Source of the DNA: Ralstonia sp. A12
GTDB taxonomy: Bacteria; Pseudomonadota; Gammaproteobacteria; Burkholderiales; Burkholderiaceae
Length of the DNA: 64,000 nt
NCBI RefSeq assembly: GCF_000801955.1
Contig: NZ_JSZO01000002.1
Coordinates: 397,620-461,619, forward strand
Reading direction: 5' to 3'
Shown here: positions 43,887 through 51,284 of the stretch, piece by piece
How positions within the stretch are numbered: the stretch's first letter is position 1
Layout: every line of letters starts with the position of its first letter
The notes under the pieces: model-generated
Database searches by the model: none
What the model was told of the DNA's origin: nothing
Seen by the model: the letters and a program-made list of their open reading frames with translations, nothing else
Translations under genes and position numbers: made by a program

Positions 43887-44444
43887 ATGTTCTTCGCAAA
43901 ATCCACCGGCGGTTTTTATGATTCTGCCGTTCATGGCTCAAATATTCCAGCTGACGCTGTTGACGAAGCCAATTGGTCAATAACACATGCGCAGTTGATG
44001 GAAGCGCAAACAGCAGGGAAGGCCATTACGTCAGATGCTGACGGCAAGCCAATTGCCGTTGATCCGACCTCGCTCATGACCTTGAGTCAAGTGCGGACAG
44101 CGCAGGCCGCCAAGGCCAGCACTGCGTGCGGTGCCGCATTGATCACCGGCTTCACCTCATCCGCACTCGGTACGGCACACACCTACCCATCGCAAGACGG
44201 TGACCAGCGGAACCTGCAATGCGCAGTCAGCGCAGCCGCCATCGCCTCACCAAACTGGACCACCCCCATCTGGTGTGCCGATGGCGATACCTGGTCATTC
44301 ACCTCGCACACCGCCGCCCAAGTCCAGCAAGTCAACGCAGACTGGCTCGCACATCGCGTCGCTGCCCAGCAAAAGTACGCTGACCTGATCGCCAAGATCA
44401 ACGCCGCAACCAGCATCGCAGACGTGCAGGCCATTGACTGGTAG
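43887..44444 (+). CDS. Tail fiber assembly protein
   Basis: This 185-aa chaperone (MFFAKSTGGFYDSAVHGSNI) ends with the typical LIAKINAATSIADVQAIDW of DUF4376-type fiber assembly proteins. It helps trimerise or attach the fiber and usually co-varies with the fiber tip. The second of two close ATGs (43887) is chosen because aaggag lies six bases upstream. It follows the fiber by ten bases. Confidence 0.85.
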   Translation: MFFAKSTGGFYDSAVHGSNIPADAVDEANWSITHAQLMEAQTAGKAITSDADGKPIAVDPTSLMTLSQVRTAQAAKASTACGAALITGFTSSALGTAHTYPSQDGDQRNLQCAVSAAAIASPNWTTPIWCADGDTWSFTSHTAAQVQQVNADWLAHRVAAQQKYADLIAKINAATSIADVQAIDW

Positions 44445-44465
44445 GCACCGTCGTCTCAGCAGCAA

Positions 44466-44489
44466 AGCCCGCCTTCGCGCGGGCTTTTT
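44466..44489 (+). terminator. Terminator-like hairpin before the lysis genes
   Basis: Stem agcccgc (44466-44472) and gcgggct (44479-44485), followed by a T-rich run. The holin ribosome binding site comes about 20 bp later. Confidence 0.82.
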
Positions 44490-44513
44490 CTTTTTTCATT
44501 CCGGGGGGAAACC

Positions 44514-44924
44514 ATGTCTGAACCCATCAGCGGCAGCGCCGTTGCGGGGGCGGCGGGCGCAGCGGCCTTCAAGGCGCTTGGCGGATCCGCAGCCGTGGCG
44601 GGCGGCGCAAGCGCACTCGCCACCATCGTTGTGATGGTGATGACGTTGCCACGCGCACGCGGCGAGTGGGCGGTCGCGCTCATCTCCACTGTCATCGCCA
44701 GCGTGGGCGGCGGCGCCACCGTTATCCAGTACTTCGGGGTGGCGCATTGGATCGGCTCGGCCAACGGCGCTATGGCACTCGGCGGCATCTATTTCGTCTG
44801 CGGCCTGCCGGGCTGGGCGATCGTGCGCTGGGTCTTCAACTTCATCAACAAGCGGCGCGATGCCGACCTGGCCGAGGTCGTCGACGACGTACGCGAATCC
44901 CTGCACAAGGCAAATCATGGCTGA
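44514..44924 (+). CDS. Holin
   Basis: A 136-aa inner-membrane protein with three hydrophobic segments (about 25-45, 53-75, 83-105) and a charged cytoplasmic tail (NKRRDADLAEVVDDVRESLH). It directly precedes the endolysin and overlaps it by eight bases, the standard lysis cassette. It would permeabilise the inner membrane to release the endolysin. Confidence 0.8.
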   Translation: MSEPISGSAVAGAAGAAAFKALGGSAAVAGGASALATIVVMVMTLPRARGEWAVALISTVIASVGGGATVIQYFGVAHWIGSANGAMALGGIYFVCGLPGWAIVRWVFNFINKRRDADLAEVVDDVRESLHKANHG

Positions 44925-45492
44925 ACCTCTTCTGACCGCTGCGCAACTGCGCACCGTCATGCCCAACGCCGGCACGCGTGCCGATGTGTTCGCGCCCATC
45001 CTTGCCGACGTTCTCCTGTTTCGTCAGATCAACACGCCCGCGCGCATTGCCGCGTTTCTGGCGCAGGTCGGGCACGAATCGGGGCAACTGCGCTATGTGC
45101 GTGAGCTGTGGGGGCCGACGCCCGCACAGCGCGGCTACGAGGGCCGTGCAGACCTGGGCAATACGCAGCCCGGTGACGGCAAGCGTTTCCTGGGCCGTGG
45201 CTTGATCCAGATTACGGGCCGCGCCAACTACCGCGTCTGCGGCATGGCGTTGGGGCTGGATCTGGAAGCGCAGCCCGAGCTGCTCGAACAGCCTGTGCAT
45301 GCAGCTGCATCGGCCGCATGGTTCTGGCTACGCGGCGGGCTCAACCGCTTTGCCGATCAGGACACCGATGTCGCCTTTGTGGAGCTGACCCGCCGCATCA
45401 ATGGCGGCACCAACGGCATCAATGACCGGCGCGCACTGTGGTCACGTGCGCGGGCCGTTCTTGCAGCCAGTGTGGGAGTCGTCACGCCATGA
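44917..45492 (+). CDS. GH19-family endolysin (chitinase-like muramidase)
   Basis: This 191-aa protein has the GH19 motifs QVGHESGQLRY with catalytic Glu54, a second acidic residue Glu63 (VREL), and FLGRGLIQITGRANY. It degrades peptidoglycan to lyse the producer cell and release particles. No signal peptide is seen, so it depends on the holin. The start MAEPLLTAAQLR at 44917 is chosen over an upstream frame extension because it matches the family. Confidence 0.92.
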   Translation: MAEPLLTAAQLRTVMPNAGTRADVFAPILADVLLFRQINTPARIAAFLAQVGHESGQLRYVRELWGPTPAQRGYEGRADLGNTQPGDGKRFLGRGLIQITGRANYRVCGMALGLDLEAQPELLEQPVHAAASAAWFWLRGGLNRFADQDTDVAFVELTRRINGGTNGINDRRALWSRARAVLAASVGVVTP

Positions 45493-46004
45493 GCTTGCTC
45501 GATCCCCGCTTGTGGGGCAGCGCCATCTTGGCGTTGGCTCTGGCGTTTGGCCTGGGTTATGGCGCGGGCGATCTGCATCGCATCCGCGTGGAGCAGGCAG
45601 AAGCCCTCAAGCGTCAGGTTGCCGCCGCCAAGACCGAGACCCGCCAGGCTGAAGTGACCGCTCAGGTTGCTGACCAGTCCGCGCAGGCGCAGACCCAGAT
45701 CCAGACGGTCTTTCGAGACCGCATCCTTTACCGCGATCGCGAGGTACCCCATGAAGTCGTTGTGCACGACGATGCTGCTTGCCGCATCCCTGGCCGCTTT
45801 GTCGGCATGTGGAACTCCGCCAATCACGCCGAGCTTCCCACCACCACCAGCCTCCTTGATGAAGCCCCCAGCGGCGTTGTCCTCTCTGACGTTGAAGCCC
45901 AGCACGAGCGTGAAGCCGAAGCTTTCCACGCCAACGCCCAGCAACTGAAGGATCTGCAGGATTGGGTGGCGCGGCAGGCGGGTATCGCTAGCGCGCCGGA
46001 GTGA
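45489..46004 (+). CDS. Rz-like inner-membrane spanin
   Basis: This 171-aa protein has one N-terminal transmembrane helix (about residues 9-26) and a long Gln/Glu/Ala-rich coiled coil, the Rz pattern. It overlaps the endolysin stop. With the nested Rz1 lipoprotein it forms the spanin that fuses inner and outer membranes in the last lysis step. Confidence 0.88.
   Translation: MSLLDPRLWGSAILALALAFGLGYGAGDLHRIRVEQAEALKRQVAAAKTETRQAEVTAQVADQSAQAQTQIQTVFRDRILYRDREVPHEVVVHDDAACRIPGRFVGMWNSANHAELPTTTSLLDEAPSGVVLSDVEAQHEREAEAFHANAQQLKDLQDWVARQAGIASAPE
45751..45948 (+). CDS. Rz1-like outer-membrane lipoprotein nested inside Rz
   Basis: This 65-aa open frame lies wholly within Rz in the +1 frame. It has a signal peptide with lipobox LSAC (Cys20) and a Pro-rich mature part (TPPITPSFPPPPASLMKPP). 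The ATG has gagg seven bases upstream. Nested Rz/Rz1 pairs are known from lambda and many phages. It is too compact and well formed to be chance. Confidence 0.88.
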   Translation: MKSLCTTMLLAASLAALSACGTPPITPSFPPPPASLMKPPAALSSLTLKPSTSVKPKLSTPTPSN

Positions 46005-46015
46005 TGCGGAGGGGC

Positions 46016-46183
46016 TCAGTCAATGATGTCCGCGCAGGCATCGGTGGGGGCTGCGGCCACATGCCCCACCAGTGGCACCATCTTCAGCCCAGCCGAGGCG
46101 ACACGGCAGGGCGCGGCCACCACGCCGCAGCCGGAGAGGAATGCAGCACCAAGTAGGGCAATGGCCAGCAGAAGGCGTTTCAT
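46016..46183 (-). CDS. Small DUF6726-type lipoprotein
   Basis: A 55-aa protein with a signal peptide and lipobox LSGC (Cys19), then VVAAPCRVASAGLKMVPLVG and PTDACADIID. This pattern is a small lipoprotein family of Ralstonia and Burkholderia of unknown function. It is a host gene that marks the right border of the tail cluster. The start MKRLLLAIAL is the only one giving a signal peptide. Confidence 0.8.
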   Translation of the reverse strand: MKRLLLAIALLGAAFLSGCGVVAAPCRVASAGLKMVPLVGHVAAAPTDACADIID

Positions 46184-46607
46184 CGTGGGTTGGGCAAAGG
46201 GGTGAAAGCGAATGCCGCGGAGTGTGACATAGGCCCGCCCACAAACCTGTGCGTGTTTGTATCCGGAAATGACAATCTGTGGCGCGTGTGTGTGATTGGT
46301 GCGACGCACGAAGGTGCAGCAATCCGAAGCGTTCGGTCGGCGTACAAAGCTGACTTTTGCTGAAAAAGTCACGACTTGGATTTGCGCAAACAATCCGGCA
46401 ATCCCTTGCTGCAGGCCGCAAAGTCAGTGTTCGTGCGGGTTTTCCCGTAATTTCGAATATCGCAACAATAAATTGTCTGTCGCGACATTTATTGTCTGAA
46501 CAGGCTCGCCTACGATGACTCCATCGAATGCGGCGCCGCAGCGAAATAGTCCAAGAGAAACACCGGATACCTGCCCGACGCGCTGCGCCCATCCCGGAGA
46601 AGACATC
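46184..46607. other. Intergenic region with palindromic operator-like element
   Basis: These 424 bp have no supported gene. A notable element at 46465-46495 has 9-bp arms acaataaat/atttattgt with an inner perfect palindrome tgtcgcgaca (46478-46487). A similar element lies upstream of the MFS gene at 49921-49954. Confidence 0.55.
46465..46496. promoter_or_regulatory. Candidate operator, copy 1
   Basis: The inverted repeat acaataaat ... atttattgt encloses ttgtctgt and cgcgaca. It matches a second site at 49921-49954 in most positions (acaataa, ttgtctgt, cgcg, attgtc). It lies about 112 bp before the repeat-protein gene. Confidence 0.5.
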
Positions 46608-47072
46608 ATGAAAGCCCAACGCACCCTGATTGCAGCCCTGATCGCCCTGGCAACCGTGCCCGCCCTGGCTGCTGCGAAGTTCGACGTGTACACCCAAGGC
46701 GCCGCAGCCGGCCAACGTTTCGACGTCTATACGCAAGGCGCGAAGGCAGGCAGCAAGTTCGACCCGTACACCGAAGGCGCAAAGGTGGGCGACAAGTTTG
46801 ATGTGTACAGCCAAGGCGCACTGGCTCGTGCTGGCAAGTTCGATACGTACACGGAAGGTGCCAAGGCAGGCAGCAAGTTTGACCCGTACACTGAAGGCGC
46901 ACTGGCTCGTGCTGGCAAGTTCGATACGTACACGGAAGGTGCCAAGGCAGGCAGCAAGTTTGATCCGTACACCGAAGGCGCACTGGCTCGTGCAGGCAAG
47001 TTCGACACCTACACCGAAGGTGCCAAGGTTGGCGACAAGTTCAACACGTACACCGACGGTGCCAACGCCTGA
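46608..47072 (+). CDS. Secreted protein made of KFDxYTEGAKAG repeats
   Basis: This 154-aa protein has a clear signal peptide (MKAQRTLIAALIALATVPAL, cut after AAA). The rest is ten consecutive 11-14-residue repeats of the type KFDTYTEGAKAGS and KFDPYTEGALARAG. There is no other domain. Each repeat has an aromatic, an acidic and a Gly-Ala-rich part, which could form a regular fiber, a ligand-binding rod or a metal-binding surface. The function is unknown. The ATG has ggaga upstream and a strong terminator follows. Confidence 0.85.
   Translation: MKAQRTLIAALIALATVPALAAAKFDVYTQGAAAGQRFDVYTQGAKAGSKFDPYTEGAKVGDKFDVYSQGALARAGKFDTYTEGAKAGSKFDPYTEGALARAGKFDTYTEGAKAGSKFDPYTEGALARAGKFDTYTEGAKVGDKFNTYTDGANA
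46821..47063 (+). repeat. 81-bp tandem repeats in the repeat-protein gene
   Basis: Near-identical units start at 46821, 46902 and 46983, each 81 bp (27 codons, two protein repeats). Differences between the first two are only a few bases, so copy number is likely to vary between strains by slippage or recombination. Confidence 0.88.
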
Positions 47073-47116
47073 GGTTGCAGCTGGCGCGAAGGCGCCTGCC
47101 ATACGTGATTCACAGA

Positions 47117-47141
47117 ACGCCCGCACGATGCGGGCGTTTTT
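47117..47141 (+). terminator. Intrinsic terminator of the repeat-protein gene
   Basis: Perfect 9-bp stem acgcccgca (47117-47125) and tgcgggcgt (47129-47137) with a cga loop, followed by Ts. Confidence 0.92.
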
Positions 47142-47206
47142 GTTTTGTAGCGAACCGATATAGTGTCCGCGCGTCTCACTAGCATTTCACGCTTGGAACT
47201 CCCTCG

Positions 47207-47524
47207 ATGATCCGTGCCCGCCGCCCCGTTCGCACCGCCCGTTCAGCAGCCTGTATCGCTCTGGCTGCGGCGGCCACGATGCTGGCCGGCTGTGCCACCT
47301 TCGTGACGCCTGGCCCGTTCCAGATCACCGTGCGCGATACAGATGACACGGTGCTTGAGCAGTTCGAGTTCCAAGCCAGCTCGTCGGACTCGCTAGACAT
47401 CGCGATGGTCGGCATGTGCCGCGTCTATCCGGAAGCCATCATCACTGCTGAGCAACTGAAGACCCACGAGCGTGTGCAGGAGAAGTGCAAGCGTTCGTTC
47501 GCGTTGATTTTGACGACGTCTTGA
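47207..47524 (+). CDS. Hypothetical lipoprotein
   Basis: A 105-aa protein with a long basic signal peptide and lipobox LAGC (Cys29), followed by GPFQITVRDTDDTVLEQFEF and a short C-terminal helix with two cysteines. No family is recognised. It is preceded by a terminator and has its own transcription unit. Confidence 0.75.
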   Translation: MIRARRPVRTARSAACIALAAAATMLAGCATFVTPGPFQITVRDTDDTVLEQFEFQASSSDSLDIAMVGMCRVYPEAIITAEQLKTHERVQEKCKRSFALILTTS

Positions 47525-47594
47525 ATGTGGCGCTGGGCGCTCAGGCTGGAGCGGCTACCATGTCGCCTTGCCTGAACGCACACAAGAGGCCCAC

Positions 47595-48260
47595 GTGAAC
47601 CCGCAGGACGAGTCCTTTCCGATCCCCCGATTCGCCTCGACGCGGCCGCGTTTGCTCGGGGCGTTCACGCTGGGCATTGTTGTTGCTGTGCTGATACCGG
47701 CGGCGCACGGTTGGCTGACACGCGCGCTGCTCGGCTGGGATGCCGCGGTGTGGACGTATCTGGTGCTGGTCTCGGTGATGATGCTGAAGGCCAACCCGCG
47801 CCGCATCCGCGCTGTGGCACGCCGTGAGGATGAGCGCGCCTCGGCGGTGCTGGCGGTGGTCTGCCTGGGCGTGGTGGCCAGCATGGTGGCGATTGTCTTT
47901 GAGCTGGTGACGGCCAAGTCGGCCGGGCACGCACAGGCTTGGCACTACGCGTTGACCGGCGTGACGGTGGTGGGTGCCTGGCTGATGGTGCCGATGATGT
48001 TCACCGTGCACTACGCGCATCTGTACTACCGCGTGCCGAACGAGCCGACGCTGGTGTTTCCCGACCGTGAGATCGAGCCCGATTACTGGGATTTTCTCTA
48101 CTTCTCCTTTACGATCGCGGTCGCCAGCCAGACGGCCGACGTTGCCATCCGCTCGCGCGCCATGCGCCGGGCGGTGCTCGGGCAGTCGCTGCTGTCGTTC
48201 TTCTTCAATACGAGCATCCTCGCGCTCTCCATCAACATCGCTGCCGGCCTGTTCTCATGA
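47595..48260 (+). CDS. DUF1345-family membrane protein
   Basis: This protein of about 221 aa has five or six predicted transmembrane helices. The DUF1345 signature lies in VHYAHLYYR and EPDYWDFLYFSFTIAVASQT. The function of the family is unknown. The GTG at 47595 is preferred because agagg lies six bases upstream. A TTG at 47568 would add nine residues. It overlaps the downstream permease by four bases. Confidence 0.85.
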   Translation: MNPQDESFPIPRFASTRPRLLGAFTLGIVVAVLIPAAHGWLTRALLGWDAAVWTYLVLVSVMMLKANPRRIRAVARREDERASAVLAVVCLGVVASMVAIVFELVTAKSAGHAQAWHYALTGVTVVGAWLMVPMMFTVHYAHLYYRVPNEPTLVFPDREIEPDYWDFLYFSFTIAVASQTADVAIRSRAMRRAVLGQSLLSFFFNTSILALSINIAAGLFS

Positions 48261-49282
48261 CGAAGCTTCCTCTGCCCATGCACTCCCGCACTATTGATAC
48301 CGTCAGCTACGTGCTGGTGGTCGCCATGATCGCGGCTGTGCTGTGGCTGCATCTGCTGCCGGCGGCCATTGCCGGTTTCCTCGTCTACGCGTTGGCACGC
48401 AAGCTGGAGGCGCGCCTGCGTGAGCGGCGCACGCTGTCCAAGAGCGCCAAGGCGATCGCAGTGAGCGGTGTATTCCTGATCGCGGCGCTGATTCTTGCCG
48501 GGCTGGGCATCGGGATCGGCCGCCTGGTCGAGCACGGCCATGGGCTCGAAGGTATGCTCACGCGCCTTGCCGACGTGCTCGACAACCTGCGTGAATCCTT
48601 GCCGGCGGCGGTGGTCGACTATGTTCCGCAGTCGGTCTCTGAGCTGCGTGGGCAGCTTGTCGAGATGATCAAGGAGCACGGCCATCAGGTGTCGACCATT
48701 GGCATCGACGGGTTGCGTGCCAGCGCCCTGATGCTGGTTGGGCTGATCCTGGGGGCGATGGTGGCGTGGTCCGATACACCTGACCCGTCACGCCACAAGC
48801 CGCTGGCCGCAGCGCTGCTGAACCGGCTGGGGCGGCTCACCGCAGCGTTTGAGGCTGTGGTGTTTGCGCAGGTGAAGATATCCGCGCTCAACACGGCGCT
48901 GGCAGCCATCTACCTGCTGGGGGCGCTGCCGCTGTTCGGGCAGCACGTGCCGTATTCCAAGTCGCTGATCCTGCTGACCTTCGTGGCCGGGCTGATTCCG
49001 GTGGCGGGCAACCTGATTTCCAACACGGCCATCGTGCTGATGAGCGTGACGGCATCGCTGGAGCTGGCGGTGGCGTCGCTCGTCTTCCTGGTGGTGGTGC
49101 ACAAGCTCGAGTACTTCGTGAATGCGCGCATCATCGGCAGCCGCATCGATGCGCGCGCGTGGGAACTGATCCTCGCGCTGATCGTGATGGAAGCACTGTT
49201 TGGGGTGGGCGGCGTGATTGCCGCGCCGGTGCTGTATGCCTACATGAAGCGCGAACTGACGGATGCCGGGCTGATCGGCTGA
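48257..49282 (+). CDS. AI-2E-family transporter
   Basis: This 341-aa membrane protein has about seven to eight helices and the AI-2E/PerM family layout, with a long amphipathic region (residues 90-150) and the C-terminal signature FVAGLIPVAGNLISNTAIVL and RIIGSRIDARAWELILALIV. Members export small molecules or ions. The true substrate here is unknown. It is translationally coupled to the DUF1345 gene. Confidence 0.85.
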   Translation: MTKLPLPMHSRTIDTVSYVLVVAMIAAVLWLHLLPAAIAGFLVYALARKLEARLRERRTLSKSAKAIAVSGVFLIAALILAGLGIGIGRLVEHGHGLEGMLTRLADVLDNLRESLPAAVVDYVPQSVSELRGQLVEMIKEHGHQVSTIGIDGLRASALMLVGLILGAMVAWSDTPDPSRHKPLAAALLNRLGRLTAAFEAVVFAQVKISALNTALAAIYLLGALPLFGQHVPYSKSLILLTFVAGLIPVAGNLISNTAIVLMSVTASLELAVASLVFLVVVHKLEYFVNARIIGSRIDARAWELILALIVMEALFGVGGVIAAPVLYAYMKRELTDAGLIG

Positions 49283-49348
49283 GGCGTTTGTTCCGGGGTG
49301 ATCCGCCAGCGCCCCCGCGCTGACGGCATCGGTAGAAAAGAGCGCGCC

Positions 49349-49570
49349 CTACGGGACGAGGGGCGCGCAATAACTCGCCGACCGAGAGACGTCAGCGAGC
49401 CGAGGGTCGGTACACGGGGAGGCGATGGCGGGCGACGGATGCATGGCGTTGCCGGTCACGTCCACGGCTTCGGAGGTAACGAAGCAGCAGACGACGCGGT
49501 CGTCGAGCAAGGCCTGATAGAAGAGGTCTCCCATCGCGCGGCAGTGCGTTCCCGTTATCAGGATCTTCAT
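49349..49570 (-). CDS. Hypothetical 73-aa protein
   Basis: A small protein starting MKILITGTHCRAMGDLFYQA, with CCFVTSEAVDVTGNAM after it. The strong gggaggggaag upstream of the ATG is the best evidence that it is real. No family is recognised. It converges with the AI-2E permease gene. Confidence 0.55.
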   Translation of the reverse strand: MKILITGTHCRAMGDLFYQALLDDRVVCCFVTSEAVDVTGNAMHPSPAIASPCTDPRLADVSRSASYCAPLVP

Positions 49571-50035
49571 GGCTTCCCCTCCCATGGCTGGTCAGTGTGC
49601 GGCGGCCAAGTCTTTTGGGGCGCCGGTCACCGATTCGGTATGCAGATCGTGCACATGCGCTGGCTGGTTGTGCTGCGCATGCGCCGGGTCCGTCTGGCTG
49701 TCAGTGCTGGCGCTTGTTGCGTGTCTTGCGTCGTACTGCAGTCCATGCTGGCGAGTATAGAAAGCGCCTCCTGACGGGCCATGCTACGAACGGAGGAGCC
49801 TCGTGCACGAAAATGGCTAACAGGTTAGCTGTCTGCCGAGGCAAGCGCGGCGCGGGTTTGCGGGAAATCAGGGGGTGTTTTGGGTGAAGCGGCACGGTGT
49901 GCGGTGACGCTTCTGCCCGGACAATAATTTGTCTGTTTCGCGCTAATCATTGTCGAATTTGCGGTAACGAGCCTGCACCGTTTGGGCGCATGATGGAGCG
50001 CTCCTCGCTTGTGTTCCTTTCTTCGCAAAAACCTC
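49571..50035. other. Intergenic region upstream of the MFS gene
   Basis: These 465 bp show no supported gene on either strand. The right part holds a second copy of the operator-like element (49921-49954). The rest shows nothing I can name. Confidence 0.5.
49921..49954. promoter_or_regulatory. Candidate operator, copy 2
   Basis: The sequence acaataatttgtctgt, then cgcg, then cattgtc, matches the site at 46465-46496 in most positions with a two-base insertion. It lies about 82 bp before the MFS start. Confidence 0.5.
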
Positions 50036-51280
50036 ATGCAAACCACCGCAAACGGCACGGCCGCCGCGTCTGGCACCCCCGCCATGCAGGCCGACAAGAC
50101 CGGCTTTGGCGTGATCGGCGCCATCAGCTTCGCGCACTTCCTCAACGACATGATGCAGTCGTTGATCCTGGCGATCTATCCGCTGCTCAAGGGCAACTTC
50201 CACCTCGATTTCTCGCAGATCGGGCTGATCACGCTCACGTACCAGATCACGGCATCGCTGCTGCAGCCGATGGTCGGGCTCTATACCGACAAGCACCCGA
50301 AGCCGTATTCGCTGGCGGTGGGCATGGGTTTCACGCTGGTGGGGCTGGTGCTGCTGTCGGTGGCGCCCAACTTTGGCACGGTGCTGTTGGCGGCGGCACT
50401 GGTGGGCACGGGCTCGTCAATCTTCCATCCGGAATCGTCACGCGTGGCGCGCATGGCATCGGGCGGGCGACATGGCCTGGCGCAATCGCTGTTTCAGGTG
50501 GGCGGCAATGCGGGTAGCGCGATGGGCCCGCTGCTTGCCGCGGCCATCATCATGCCGTATGGGCAGCACAGCCTGGCATGGTTCTCGATTGCCGCGCTCG
50601 TCGCTATCTTCGTGCTCTACCAGGTGGGCGGCTGGTACAAGCGTGAGCGCGCTGCGGGCCACGCTCGCCGCACGGGTGGCCGCGCACATTCGGCAGTCAA
50701 GCTGACAGGCGGTCAGGTGACATTTGCGATGACGCTGCTGGTCGTGCTGCTGTTCTCCAAGTACTTCTATCTGGCGAGCCTGAACAGCTACTACACGTTC
50801 TACCTGATCACCAAGTTCCACCTGTCGGCGCAGACCTCGCAACTGTTCCTGTTCCTCTTCCTGTTCTCGGTGGCGGTGGGCACGATTGTGGGCGGCCCGA
50901 TTGGTGACCGCGTGGGCCGCAAGGTCGTGATCTGGGTGTCGATCCTGGGTGTGGCGCCGTTCACGCTGATGCTGCCGTACGCCAACCTGTTCTGGACGGC
51001 GGTGCTGACGGTGATCATCGGGCTGGTGCTGGCCTCTGCGTTCTCGGCCATCCTCGTGTATGCGCAGGAGCTGATTCCCGGCAAGGTGGGGATGGTGTCG
51101 GGCCTGTTCTTCGGGTTTGCGTTCGGGCTGGGCGGGATTGGCGCGGCAGTGCTCGGCAAACTGGCGGATGCCACCGACATCTACAACGTCTACCACCTCT
51201 GCTCGTTCTTGCCGCTCATCGGCCTGTTGACGGTGTTCCTGCCGGACATCGAGCGCAAGCAGCGCCTGCAGACGGCGTGA
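50036..51280 (+). CDS. fsr: MFS transporter, fosmidomycin-resistance type
   Basis: This protein of about 414 aa has 12 predicted transmembrane helices and the Fsr pattern: SFAHFLNDMMQSLILAIYPL, DFSQIGLITLTYQITASLLQ, SIFHPESSRVARMASGGRHG and GPIGDRVGRK. Family members export fosmidomycin and other compounds. The ATG at 50036 (MQTTANGT) is preferred over an upstream codon inside poor sequence. The ribosome binding site is weak. The true substrate is unknown. Confidence 0.85.
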   Translation: MQTTANGTAAASGTPAMQADKTGFGVIGAISFAHFLNDMMQSLILAIYPLLKGNFHLDFSQIGLITLTYQITASLLQPMVGLYTDKHPKPYSLAVGMGFTLVGLVLLSVAPNFGTVLLAAALVGTGSSIFHPESSRVARMASGGRHGLAQSLFQVGGNAGSAMGPLLAAAIIMPYGQHSLAWFSIAALVAIFVLYQVGGWYKRERAAGHARRTGGRAHSAVKLTGGQVTFAMTLLVVLLFSKYFYLASLNSYYTFYLITKFHLSAQTSQLFLFLFLFSVAVGTIVGGPIGDRVGRKVVIWVSILGVAPFTLMLPYANLFWTAVLTVIIGLVLASAFSAILVYAQELIPGKVGMVSGLFFGFAFGLGGIGAAVLGKLADATDIYNVYHLCSFLPLIGLLTVFLPDIERKQRLQTA

Positions 51281-51284
51281 TGGG

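Larger units (their letters stand above)
27460..46004. mobile_element. Mu-order contractile tail cluster, probable R-type tailocin
   Basis: The segment carries a repressor, two small regulators, all tail structural genes in phage Mu order (terminator-like protein, sheath, tube, chaperones, tape measure, gp43- to gp48-like baseplate proteins, fiber, fiber chaperone) and a lysis module. I find no capsid, portal, terminase, protease, transposase or integrase gene, and no obvious flanking direct repeat. It sits between a Pat-type gene and a DUF6726 gene. This is the expected content of a chromosomal phage-tail bacteriocin rather than a full prophage. The left edge is uncertain: the three leftmost small genes are included because they share the repressor operator. 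Confidence 0.85.

Noticed and set aside
27333..46015. Attachment-site direct repeats flanking the tail cluster
   Set aside because: I compared sequence at both edges and found no convincing repeat. There is also no integrase or transposase gene.
49283..50035. Overlapping Arg- and Ala-rich frames on both strands around 49300-49900
   Set aside because: Only the frame at 49349-49570 has a good ribosome binding site. The others look like GC-driven open frames.
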